Shown piece after piece: positions 7,941 through 16,200 of a stretch of DNA of 53,802 bases. A program made the position numbers and the translations under genes. The notes below the pieces were generated by a model, which did not search any database, was not told the DNA's origin, and saw nothing but the letters and a program-made list of their open reading frames with translations. How positions within the stretch are numbered: the first letter of the stretch is position 1; each line of letters starts with the position of its first letter. Source of the stretch: Pseudomonas delhiensis (GTDB taxonomy: Bacteria; Pseudomonadota; Gammaproteobacteria; Pseudomonadales; Pseudomonadaceae); contig NZ_FZPC01000040.1 in the NCBI RefSeq assembly GCF_900187975.1, forward strand, positions 1 through 53,802, given 5' to 3'.

Positions 7941-9212
7941 ATGGAAACCACTGCTTCGACCACCCAAGCGACCACCCAGAGCAAGACCTGGGTGATCGTG
8001 TTCCTGTTCTGCTTCATCGGCCTGCTGATCGACGGCGCCGACCTCATGCTGCTGTCCTACAGCCTCACCAGCCTGAAGGCCGAGTTCGGCCTGAGCAACG
8101 TCCAGGCCGGCAGCCTGGGCAGCTTCACCCTGGCCGGCATGGCCATCGGCGGCATCTACGGCGGCTGGGCGTGCGACCGCTTCGGCCGGGTGCGCACCGT
8201 GGTCTGGACCATCGTCCTGTTCTCCGTCGGCACCGCCATGCTGGGCCTGACCCACAGCTACTGGCAGTTCGCCGCGGCGCGCTTCGTCGCCTCCCTGGGC
8301 CTGGGCGCGCTCTACGTCGCCTGCAACACCCTGATGGCCGAATACGTGCCCACCAAATACCGCACCACGGTGCTGGGCACCCTGCAGGCGGGCTGGTCGG
8401 TGGGCTACATCGTCGCCACGCTGCTGGCCGGCTGGATCCTGCCGAGCTACGGCTGGCGCTACCTGTTCTACGTCGCGATCATCCCGGTCGTGCTGGCGGT
8501 GGCCATGCGCCGCCTGGTGCCGGAGCCGGCCGCCTGGACAGAAGCCCAGGCCGAGCGCAAGCGGCGCAAGGCCATGGGCCTGCAGGAAGTCGCCGAGAAG
8601 AAGCCCGAAGGCGCGTTCCGCATGATCTTCGGCGACCGCCGCGCCCGCAGCATGTTCATCTTCTGGTCGCTGACGGCGGGCTTCCTGCAGTTCGGCTACT
8701 ACGGCGTGAACAACTGGCTGCCCTCCTACCTGGAAACCGAGATGGGCATGAACTTCAAGTCCATGACCGCCTACCTGGTGGGCACCTACGCGGCGATGAT
8801 CCTCGGCAAGGTCCTGGCCGGCGTCGCCTCGGACTGGCTGGGCCGGCGCAAGGTGTTCGCCTTCGGAGCCCTGGGTACTGCGGTGTTCCTGCCGGTGATC
8901 GTGCTCTACCACAGCCCCGAGGCGATTCTCTGGATGCTGGTGGTGTTCGGCTTCCTCTACGGCATCCCCTACGGCGTCAACGCCACCTACATGACCGAGA
9001 GCTTCGCCGCCCGCTACCGCGGCACCGCCGTGGGCGGCGCCTACAACATCGGCCGCGTCGGCGCGGCCATCGCCCCGGCGGCCATCGGCTTCCTGGCCAC
9101 CCAGGTGTCCATCGGCGCGGGCTTCCTGGTCATGGGCGCCGCCTACTTCGTCTGCGGCATCATTCCCGCCCTGCTGATCCGCGACAAGCAGTTCGACCCG
9201 CAGAGCGAGTGA
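7941..9212 (+). CDS. MFS carrier, aromatic/dicarboxylic acid:H+ symporter (AAHS) type
   Basis: A 423-residue inner-membrane carrier with about 12 transmembrane helices. The first helix VFLFCFIGLLIDGADLMLLS carries the D-G-x-D pattern of AAHS symporters. The loop GWACDRFGRVRTV after helix 2 is the MFS A-motif, repeated as SDWLGRRKV in the second half. A basic cytoplasmic loop (AERKRRKAMGLQEVAEKKPE) separates the halves. The start is the ATG at 7941, where the hydrophilic N-terminus METTASTTQ begins. It should import the acid used by the surrounding beta-oxidation genes. In Acinetobacter dicarboxylate (dca) clusters a carrier of this family has that job. Its own substrate cannot be read from sequence. 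Confidence 0.9.
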   Translation: METTASTTQATTQSKTWVIVFLFCFIGLLIDGADLMLLSYSLTSLKAEFGLSNVQAGSLGSFTLAGMAIGGIYGGWACDRFGRVRTVVWTIVLFSVGTAMLGLTHSYWQFAAARFVASLGLGALYVACNTLMAEYVPTKYRTTVLGTLQAGWSVGYIVATLLAGWILPSYGWRYLFYVAIIPVVLAVAMRRLVPEPAAWTEAQAERKRRKAMGLQEVAEKKPEGAFRMIFGDRRARSMFIFWSLTAGFLQFGYYGVNNWLPSYLETEMGMNFKSMTAYLVGTYAAMILGKVLAGVASDWLGRRKVFAFGALGTAVFLPVIVLYHSPEAILWMLVVFGFLYGIPYGVNATYMTESFAARYRGTAVGGAYNIGRVGAAIAPAAIGFLATQVSIGAGFLVMGAAYFVCGIIPALLIRDKQFDPQSE

Positions 9213-9221
9213 CCTGTGAAA

Positions 9222-9248
9222 GGCCCGGCGCCGCAACGGCGCCGGGCC
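9222..9248. terminator. Strong GC hairpin after the MFS gene
   Basis: A perfect 12-base stem (9222-9233 with 9237-9248) closes a CAA loop 10 bases after the MFS stop. It lies between converging reading frames, so it can act in both directions. No clear T-tract follows. Confidence 0.6.
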
Positions 9249-9302
9249 CCATAGTTACGACCTGGCCCTGGTCCGGCCCGCCGGGAGGGGCCTGGCGCCC
9301 CG

Positions 9303-10058
9303 TCACTTGCCGCTGGTCACCCGCGTCCACAGCCGCGTGCTCAGGCGCATGCCGGCCGGCGACAGGGTCTGGATCGGGAACAGGCTGTCGAGGACTTCCT
9401 TCGGCGGGTATACCGCCGGGCTGTCGCGCAGCGCCGGGTCGACGTACTGCAGCGCGGCGGCGTTGCCGTTGGGGTATTTCACCGCGTTGCTGATGTTGGC
9501 GATCACCTTGGGCTCGAGCAGGTAGTTCATGTAGGCGTTGGCGTTGGCCAGGTGCGGCGCGTCCCTGGGGATCACCACGGTGTCGATCGCCACGGTGGAG
9601 CCCTCGCGCGGGATGCTGTAGCCCAGGTTCATGCCGTTCCCCGCCTGGTGCGCGCTGCCCATGGCCTGCAGCACGTCGCCGCTGAAGCCGATGGCCACGC
9701 AGATGTTGCCGTTGGCCAGGTCGCTGACGTACTTGGACTGGTGGAAGTAGCGGATGTAGGGGCGGATGACCAGCAGCGCCGCCTCGGCCTTCTTCAGGTC
9801 CTCGGGGTTCTGGCTGTGCGGGTCCAGGCCCAGGACCTTGAGGGTGATGGAGACGATCTGCGTCGGGTTGTCGAGGAAGGCCACGCCGCACTGGCTGAGC
9901 TTCTTGATGTTCTGCGGGTCGAACAGCAACTGCCAGGACTGGGTCACGTCGGTGTTGCCGAAGATGGCCTTGACCTTGTCGGCGTTGTAGCCGATGCCCA
10001 CCGCCACCCACATGTAGGGGATCGCGTACTGGTTGCCCGGGTCGCTGGCCGCCACGAA
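9303..10058 (-). pseudogene. Truncated polyamine ABC transporter substrate-binding protein (PotF/SpuD-like)
   Basis: About 250 C-terminal residues of a periplasmic putrescine/spermidine-binding protein remain. Family motifs include DPGNQYAIPYMWVAVGIGYN, ANGNICVAIGFSGDVLQA, AYMNYLLEPKVIANISNAV and PNGNAAALQYVDP. The family is normally about 365 residues; the signal peptide and first lobe (about 110 residues) are missing. Homology stops near 10058, where the sequence passes without a gap into a LysR gene fragment on the other strand. That is the picture expected of a deletion joining two genes. No start codon or ribosome binding site belongs to this fragment, so it should not be functional. Confidence 0.85.
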
Positions 10059-10379
10059 TGGACGCTCTGGCTGCAGGCCCAGCAGGACCGGGCCGAGCGC
10101 AGCTACAAGCACATCCTCCTCAACCTCGACGACCTGGCGCTGGACGCCGCGGCCCGGGGCCTGGGCGTGGCCATGACCGACAAGGTCCTGGCCCACGACG
10201 CCCTGGCGCGCGGCGACCTGGTCGTCCCCTTCGGCGAGGCCCTGCGAACCGGCGGCGTGTACGCGCTCTGGCTACGCGACAGCGGCGCGAAACATCCCGC
10301 GTGCCAGGCCGTGCTGAACTGGTTCGAGGAGCAGCTCGAACAGACGACGGGGCAGGCGCAGGGGGATCGGGCCGGCTGA
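10056..10379 (+). pseudogene. C-terminal fragment of a LysR-type regulator
   Basis: About 107 residues match the second half of a GcvA/AmpR-like LysR effector domain. They begin EWTLWLQAQQDRAERSYKH and continue with LALDAAARGLGVAMTDKVL, GDLVVPFGEALRTGGVYAL and FEEQLEQTTG. The helix-turn-helix and first effector subdomain are absent. The fragment begins exactly where the PotF-like fragment on the other strand ends. Its TGA stop at 10377-10379 is followed at once by the peroxidase fragment in the same frame. It cannot bind DNA and is a remnant. Confidence 0.75.
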
Positions 10380-10610
10380 CCCGGCCCCTCGCTGCGCCAG
10401 GTCGCGCGTACCGGGCCCTGGATGCACAACGGCCTGTTCGGCGACCTGCGCGGCATCCTCAACATGTACAGCGCCGGGATGTTCCACCCGCTGCCGACGG
10501 CCCGGCAGAAGGACGACCCGCTGTTCCCGAAGACCTCGCCACTGCTCAGACCCTTGCAACTGGATGCGCAGGAGCTGCAGGCATTGCTGGATTTTCTCCA
10601 GGCGTTGTAG
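10380..10610 (+). pseudogene. C-terminal fragment of a di-heme cytochrome c peroxidase (MauG/CcpA family)
   Basis: About 76 residues resemble the end of di-heme peroxidases. GPSLRQVARTGPWMHNGLFG corresponds to the family's S-x-R-N-V-A-x-T-A-P-Y-M-H-D-G stretch with the distal heme methionine. LQLDAQELQALLDFLQAL is the usual terminal helix. Both CxxCH heme motifs and the first domain are missing. It follows the LysR fragment with no spacer and in the same frame across its stop codon, which suggests a second fusion junction near 10380. Non-functional remnant. Confidence 0.7.
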
Positions 10611-10793
10611 GGCACGCGGCCTATGTGCCCTGCGCCCAGTTGGGCGTCCTCGTATACAACGCGACATGCCGCCTTATCGAACACCGGCTTGCGCTCCTTC
10701 CATATGAATCAGAAAAAAGCCTTGAAACGCTTTGCAAAAACAGAAAACAAGAAATCCATTCCACTGATGCGGATCAATGAAGCCGGCAAAAGT

Positions 10794-10810
10794 AATGTCA
10801 TATTGACATT
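10794..10810. promoter_or_regulatory. Perfect inverted repeat over the -35 region of the HD-GYP gene
   Basis: AATGTCA-TAT-TGACATT is a perfect palindrome with 7-base arms. It contains a consensus TTGACA (10803-10808) located 34 bases before the TTG start codon. The -10 region is weak. A repressor or activator site is likely; the cognate protein is unknown. Confidence 0.5.
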
Positions 10811-10842
10811 ATCCGTAAAGAAAACTGCACAGAGAACAACGA

Positions 10843-12054
10843 TTGCGTGCCAAAGACAGAGTAAGGATCGATGTTTGTGAATTGACCGTCGGAATGTATG
10901 TGCTGGAGCTCGACGAGTCCTGGGAAAACACCCCGTTTCTGTTCCGTGGTTTCCAGATCAGGACCATGAAGGAGCTGGAGCGGATCAGGCAGATAGCGAA
11001 CCATGCCTGGGTCGAGGCCCGGTCCCTGCCCGAGGGCCCCTCCGGGGACGCCGACGCAGCGCTCGTGCCGCTCATCGGCAAGGTGGACTTCAGGCAGGAG
11101 ATAGAGCAGGCACAGCAGACCTGGGGCGAAGCGCTGGAGGTTTCCCGGGGCCTGCTGGACGCGGTGCGCCTGGGCCAGGCCCTGGACATCCCCGGGGTCA
11201 GGCGAACCATCGAGGGGTGCGTCGAGAGCATCCTGCGCAACCCCGCGGCAATGCTCTGGCTCACCCAGATCAGGAACAAGGACGACTACACCGCCGAGCA
11301 CTCGCTGAGAACGGCCATCTATGCGATTTCCCTGGGCCGCAGGCTCGACATGCTGCCCCGGGAACTGGTCGACATCGGCATGTGCGGCATGCTCCACGAC
11401 CTCGGCAAAATCAAGGTTCCGCTGCCGATACTCACCAAGAACGGCCGGCTGTCCGCGGACGAATACCTGATCATGCAGACCCATGCCGACAGCGGCCGCA
11501 AGTTGCTCATGAGCACCACCGACGTGCCACCGGCGGCCGTCGATGCCGCCTACTGCCACCATGAGCGCCTGGACGGCAGCGGCTACCCCCGGGGCCTGCG
11601 GCACGACAAGATCCCGCAAGTGGCGAAGCTGGTGGCGATAGTCGACGCCTACGATGCCATCACCAGCGACCGGGTCTACAGCAAGGGGCGCTCCAGCCTG
11701 GAAGCGCTGCGGATAGTATTCGATGCAGCCGGCACGCACTTCGACGAGGAGATGGTCGCGCACTTCGTCAAACTCATCGGCATCTACCCGCCGGGGGAAA
11801 TAGCCGAACTGAGCAACGGCGAAGTCGGCATCATCATCGGCTGCCCACCCGGCAACAAGCTCAAGCCCAGGCTGCTGAGAGTGCTGGACGCCGACAAACG
11901 CCCCTGCCGGGAGCGGGTCATCGACCTGGCGACGAACCCGAAGGACGACCAGGGAAAACCCTACTACCTCTATCTGGTCCACCCCAGCGGCGCCTTCGGC
12001 ATCGACATCGAGCATTACCGCAAGAAGGGCCTCATCGTTCCCGGGAACCTCTAG
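10843..12054 (+). CDS. HD-GYP domain cyclic-di-GMP phosphodiesterase
   Basis: A 403-residue cytoplasmic protein expected to hydrolyse c-di-GMP. Residues 1-65 form a DUF3391-type N-terminal domain (VCELTVGMYVLELDESWENT, FLFRGFQI). The HD-GYP domain spans about 135-310. The HD pair is at 185-186 in MLHDLGKIK, HHE at 239-241 and DGSGYP at 244-249, so the metal site and GYP signature look intact. The start is a TTG at 10843. It is supported by the DUF3391 strand beginning a few residues later and by AGAG upstream; the next in-frame ATG would cut into that domain. It is a single-gene unit with a perfect palindrome over its -35 region. Confidence 0.92.
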   Translation: MRAKDRVRIDVCELTVGMYVLELDESWENTPFLFRGFQIRTMKELERIRQIANHAWVEARSLPEGPSGDADAALVPLIGKVDFRQEIEQAQQTWGEALEVSRGLLDAVRLGQALDIPGVRRTIEGCVESILRNPAAMLWLTQIRNKDDYTAEHSLRTAIYAISLGRRLDMLPRELVDIGMCGMLHDLGKIKVPLPILTKNGRLSADEYLIMQTHADSGRKLLMSTTDVPPAAVDAAYCHHERLDGSGYPRGLRHDKIPQVAKLVAIVDAYDAITSDRVYSKGRSSLEALRIVFDAAGTHFDEEMVAHFVKLIGIYPPGEIAELSNGEVGIIIGCPPGNKLKPRLLRVLDADKRPCRERVIDLATNPKDDQGKPYYLYLVHPSGAFGIDIEHYRKKGLIVPGNL

Positions 12055-12277
12055 CCAAGTACAGATGGCGTGACGGCTCCGCATCAGGCTGCACAGGTCA
12101 GGGTCGGTACCGCCAGTGGTGGCAAGCGCCGACCCGACATGCATCAGCTCGGCCGAGTTCGTCACCGAGAAACCCCAGGAAGATCTACATCCGCCACGGC
12201 TTCAATCGCGAAGCCGGCGAAATAGCGGGAGCTTCGGAGCGCGCTCCGACTTGCCGGGCTGTCGCTTTTCCCCGAGA

Positions 12278-12373
12278 CAGTCGCTGGAGGTCTGGCAGCG
12301 CGAAGCCGGCATGGACTGGCAGATCCAGGAAAGCCCGGTCCATTTCAAGGCAGACGCAGTTGGTCATCTGGGC
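12278..12373 (+). pseudogene. Scrap of a DUF932 phage/plasmid-like gene in a gene-poor stretch
   Basis: The stretch 12055-12449 has no intact gene. Within it, codons from 12278 encode QSLEVWQREAGMDWQIQESP followed by VHFKADAVGHLG. I recognise this as residues near 25-60 of DUF932 proteins (phage/plasmid-like family TIGR03299). Sequence before and after does not continue the family, and there is no start or ribosome binding site. It is a residue of a former plasmid or prophage. Recognition is from memory of the motif, so a protein search should confirm it. Confidence 0.55.
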
Positions 12374-12449
12374 AGAGCGAAGTTAAATACCCACATTGAC
12401 AGCAAGAACCTTCAGAGGGCACCCGCAGGTAGCGGGCGGTGGGGAGGGG

Positions 12450-12767
12450 TCACCGTGCAGCATCTTCCGGCACGTAGATCATCCGCCCGTCGGCCAGGCG
12501 GTAGGTCACGCCGGCGCGGGTGCCCTGGCCTTCGCCGATCTCGCCGCTGGCCTCGTAGCGCTTCAGCTCCTTGCCCTCCTTGACCAGCAGGCGCATGTCC
12601 GCCTCCCCGGGGTTCTCGACCACCACCACCTTGTCCTGGCTAAACGGGTTGAGCGGGTTCTGCACGATCACGATCAGCAGGATGCCGATCACCACCAGGA
12701 ACAGGTCGATCAGGTTGACCATCGAGAGGATGGGGTCGTCCGCCTCGTCGTGTTCGAGAAAGCGCAT
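12450..12767 (-). CDS. DUF2149 membrane protein of the zinc/TonB operon
   Basis: A 105-residue protein with one N-terminal transmembrane helix (MVNLIDLFLVVIGILLIVIV) and a small periplasmic domain ending RLADGRMIYVPEDAA. This is the topology of ExbD/TolR, and DUF2149 proteins are found beside MotA/ExbB-like partners. Its ATG overlaps the stop of the upstream gene by one base (TGATG), so translation is coupled. It is the last gene of the TonB receptor / CobN-like / ExbB-like operon. The inferred role is the ExbD-like half of a proton-driven energy-transfer pair. Confidence 0.85.
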   Translation of the reverse strand: MRFLEHDEADDPILSMVNLIDLFLVVIGILLIVIVQNPLNPFSQDKVVVVENPGEADMRLLVKEGKELKRYEASGEIGEGQGTRAGVTYRLADGRMIYVPEDAAR

Positions 12768-13243
12768 CAGTTGCCCTCCTGCGCGCGCTCGACGGCCCGC
12801 AGTTCCTGGAGCAGCCAGCGGCGGCGCACGGTGAGGACGAAGAAGGTGATGCTGGCGCTGACCAGGGCGAGGATCACCGCGGAAAACGCCACTACCAGGT
12901 TCTCGCCGATGCCCTGCGCATCGTTGCGGGTCAGCGCCAGCAGGGCCGGCCCCATGGGGATCATGGTCGCCACCAGGCCGAGCATCGGCGTGCTGCGCGA
13001 GGTCACGCGCAGCCATTCCAGGCGCTGCATGATCCACAGTTCGAGGTCGTCGCTGTTGCCGCCGTGGGCTCTCTGCCAGGCCGCCAGGCGCGACTGGTAG
13101 CGCCCGCTGCGGCGCTGCCAGGCTTCCACGGCGAAGCCGCCGAGGGCGATGAAGGCGTAGGCCAGCGCGGCCAGGATCAGCAGCAGCACCGGCAGCAGGA
13201 ACAGGCGCGTCAGTTCGTAAAGGCTGGTTTCCAGGGCATTCAT
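12767..13243 (-). CDS. MotA/TolQ/ExbB-type proton channel protein
   Basis: A 158-residue inner-membrane protein with three predicted helices: LFLLPVLLLILAALAYAFIA near the N-terminus, TPMLGLVATMIPMGPALLAL, and VVAFSAVILALVSASITFFV. The GLVATMIPMGPALLAL segment is the conserved MotA/TolQ/ExbB helix. The start overlaps the CobN-like stop (ATGA) and the stop overlaps the DUF2149 start. It is inferred to form a proton channel with the DUF2149 protein that energises the TonB receptor or the CobN-like protein. P. aeruginosa has the same gene order. Confidence 0.88.
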   Translation of the reverse strand: MNALETSLYELTRLFLLPVLLLILAALAYAFIALGGFAVEAWQRRSGRYQSRLAAWQRAHGGNSDDLELWIMQRLEWLRVTSRSTPMLGLVATMIPMGPALLALTRNDAQGIGENLVVAFSAVILALVSASITFFVLTVRRRWLLQELRAVERAQEGN

Positions 13244-16200
13244 GGGCGGTTTTCCATCAAACGGCGGTTGATAACGACTTGCCGGCCGGCGCCGACGATA
13301 AACAGGACCAGTAGCAGCGCCAAGGCCAGGCGGATGCTCGCGTCCGGCTCGCCCCCCTGGGGCGGCGCGACCTCTTCGAGCACGCGGCCGCTGACCGCCT
13401 CGGCGGCACCGGCGGCCGTGGCGCCATCGGCCGGCGCCGTGGCGGCGGACTCGCCGAAGCCGGCGGCCATCTGCTCGATGAAGGCCCGGGTCGTCGCTTC
13501 GCTCCCCTGCCCCGCGCCGGCGGCGGCCAGTCGTTGCCAGCGCTCCGCCAGTTCGCGGCGGGTCTGCTCGCTGGCATCCCAGTAGCCCTTGCGGATGGCC
13601 TCGGCCAGGCGCTCGATGATCTGCGCCTGGGCCCTCGGGTTGTGCTGCTGGAACCATTCGGCGAGGCCGAGCTGGCGGCGGTCCATGACGAAGGTGTCGT
13701 GCAGCGCCTGCCACTGGTCGGCACGGACCATGCTGCGGTCCGCCGCCTGCCAGCCCCACAGGTTGTTGGCCAGGTCGAGCATTTCCAGGCTGCCGGCGTA
13801 GCCTTCGCGCTGCATGGCGCTGATCCATTGCGGGTTGAGGTAGCGCCCGCGCAGCTCGTTGGCGAGGAATTGCGCCGCGCCCGTGGTTCGCGGCTCGCGC
13901 TGGCGCAGGTCGGCGATGTACAACGCCGGGCTGGCGCCGTCCAGGTGGCGGACGGCCAGCGACAGGCCGCCGAGGAACTCGAACGGATGGTCGCTGGCGA
14001 GCACGCCGTTGAGCGTCGAGGAGCGCGACAGGATCGCCGCCTGCACGCCCTTCAGCTGTTCGGCGAACAGGTTGCCGCCGTCCAGCTTCACGCCCCAGTC
14101 GCGGCTGCCGTAGGCGTACTGCAGGCGGCCGAGGAACTGCTCGGCGAGGGCCGAATCGTCGTCCCAGCGGGTGGAGTCCAGGGCCAGTTGCGGCAGGCCG
14201 GTGCCATAATCGCCCGGCGCGTTGCCGAACAGGCGAAGGCGCGACAGCCGCTGCGCCATGTCTGGCGCCACGCCCTGCTCGCGCAGGCGCCGTTCCAGCG
14301 CGCGGCTGTTGGCGGCCAGCGGGTTGCCCGGCTCGTCCAGGCTGGCCAGGCGCTCGATGGCCTGCGCGAGCAGGCGCATGAAGCCGTCGAACTGGTCGCG
14401 GTAGACGCTGGTCACCTGCAGCACCACGTCCACCCGCGGCCGGCCCAGCTCCGCCGCCGGCACGATGTCCAGCGCCAGCAGGCGGCCGCCCGCATCCCAG
14501 CGCGGGCGCAGGCCGAGGGCGTGCAGCACCTCGCTTTCGACGATACCCAGGTGGCGCATGGTTTCCGAGGACCAGAGGCTGAAGGCGAGCTTGTCCGGCG
14601 CCTGGCCCTGGTGCTCCGCCCGGTAGTTCTCCAGCAGCTGGCGGAACGCCTCGTCGCCGGCCTCGTAGGCGGCCCGGGTCGGTACCTTGTCCGCTTCGAA
14701 GGCATAGAGGTTGCGTCCGCTGGGCACCCCGGGGTTGCGGATCGGATCGCCGCCGGGGCCCGGCGCCACGAAGCGCCCGGCCAGGCCGGCGAGCAGCGCC
14801 TCGAGTTCGCCGGTCTCGCCGAGCTGGCGGTCCAGCGCCCGTGCCCGCAGCAACTGCTCGCGCAGGCGCGGGTCGGCGACCGCGCCAATATCGCCATCCT
14901 CGCGCAGGTAGCGCTGCAGGGTGCGGTAGGCGCGGTTTTCCTGCAGGGCCTTGAAGTCGCGGGCGAACAGCTCGTTGGGGTCGAGGCCGAGTGCCCGGTA
15001 GTAGGGCTCGCCCAGTTGCTGCATCACGGTGCTCAGGCGCAGCTCCGGCGCCGCGGCGACGCCGAAGGTGTGCAGGCCCAGCGGCATGGCCGCTCCGGCA
15101 AGCCCGTGCAGGTGGTCGTGGAGCTGCGCGAGGAACGCGGGGAATTCCTGGCGCATCGCCTCCTCGCTCCAGCCCAGGTCGTCCTGCAGGTGCGAGGCCA
15201 GCACCGCGGCGCGGATCTGCTCGGCGCTGCGCTCACGCACGGCGCCCTCGTCCAGTTGCTGGTACTCGTGGATCAGGTGGTGCAGGTCGCGCAGTTCGTC
15301 GTACAGGCCCGCCGGGGCGAAGGACGGTGTCTGGTGGCTGACGATGACCGCGCGCCCGCGCCGGCGCGCCTGGATCGCCTCGCCGACGTTGTCCTGGATG
15401 TACGGATAGAACACCGGCAGATCGCCGAGCACGCGCATGGGGTAGTCACCCGCGGCCAGCCCGCGGTCCTTGCCGGGCAGCCATTCCTGGGTGCCATGGG
15501 TGCCGAAGTGGATCAGCGCATCGGCGGCGAAGCCCTCGCGCACGAACTGGTAGGCCGCCAGGTAGAGGTGGTCCGGCGGCACCGCGCTGTCGTGGTAGGC
15601 CTCGCCCGGGCGGCCGGCGCGCGGCGGCTGCGGCAGCAGCAGGAGGTTGCCCAGGCGTGCCGCCGGGAACAGGAAGCGCCGCTGGCCGTCGATCTCGCGC
15701 AAGGCCCAGTGCTTGCCGGGCTCGCCCCAGCGCTGGCGCAACTGTTCGCGCAACGGGGCCGGCAAGGCATCGTACCAGCGCAGGTAGGCGTCCAGCGGCA
15801 GGCTCGCCGCCAGGCCGTCGCGGTACAGCGCATCGAGGGTGTCCGGGCGGTAGTAGCCGCCGAGCAGGCGCTGCGCCGTGTCGATCAGCGCGGCCTCCGA
15901 GGTTGCCGGCACCTGGTAGCCGGCCCCGTGCAGCGCCTCGCTCAGCCTGGCCAGGCTGGCCGGTACGTTGAGATGCGAGGCGGCGATGTTCTTCTCGCCC
16001 TCGGGGTGGTTCCAGAACATCAGCGCCAGGTGCTTCTGCGCCGTCGGCAGGCGGCGCAGCCGCACCAGGCGGTCGAGCTTGCCGAGCAGGGCCTCGGCCT
16101 GCCCCGCCATCAGCTTCGGCTCGCCGTGTTCCAGGGCGCTGATCACCAGGGGGTCGCTCATGCCCCAGGTTTCCGGCACGCCGAGGAAGGCCGCCGCGGT

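Noticed and set aside
10704..10880. A 58-codon Lys-rich frame starting MNQKKALKRF before the HD-GYP gene
   Set aside because: There is no ribosome binding site, it runs over the promoter palindrome and into the HD-GYP gene, and it matches nothing I know.
12116..12583. A 155-codon frame covering the gap and the end of the DUF2149 gene
   Set aside because: Only the short DUF932-like piece inside it is protein-like. The rest is Arg-rich shadow sequence overlapping a real gene on the other strand.
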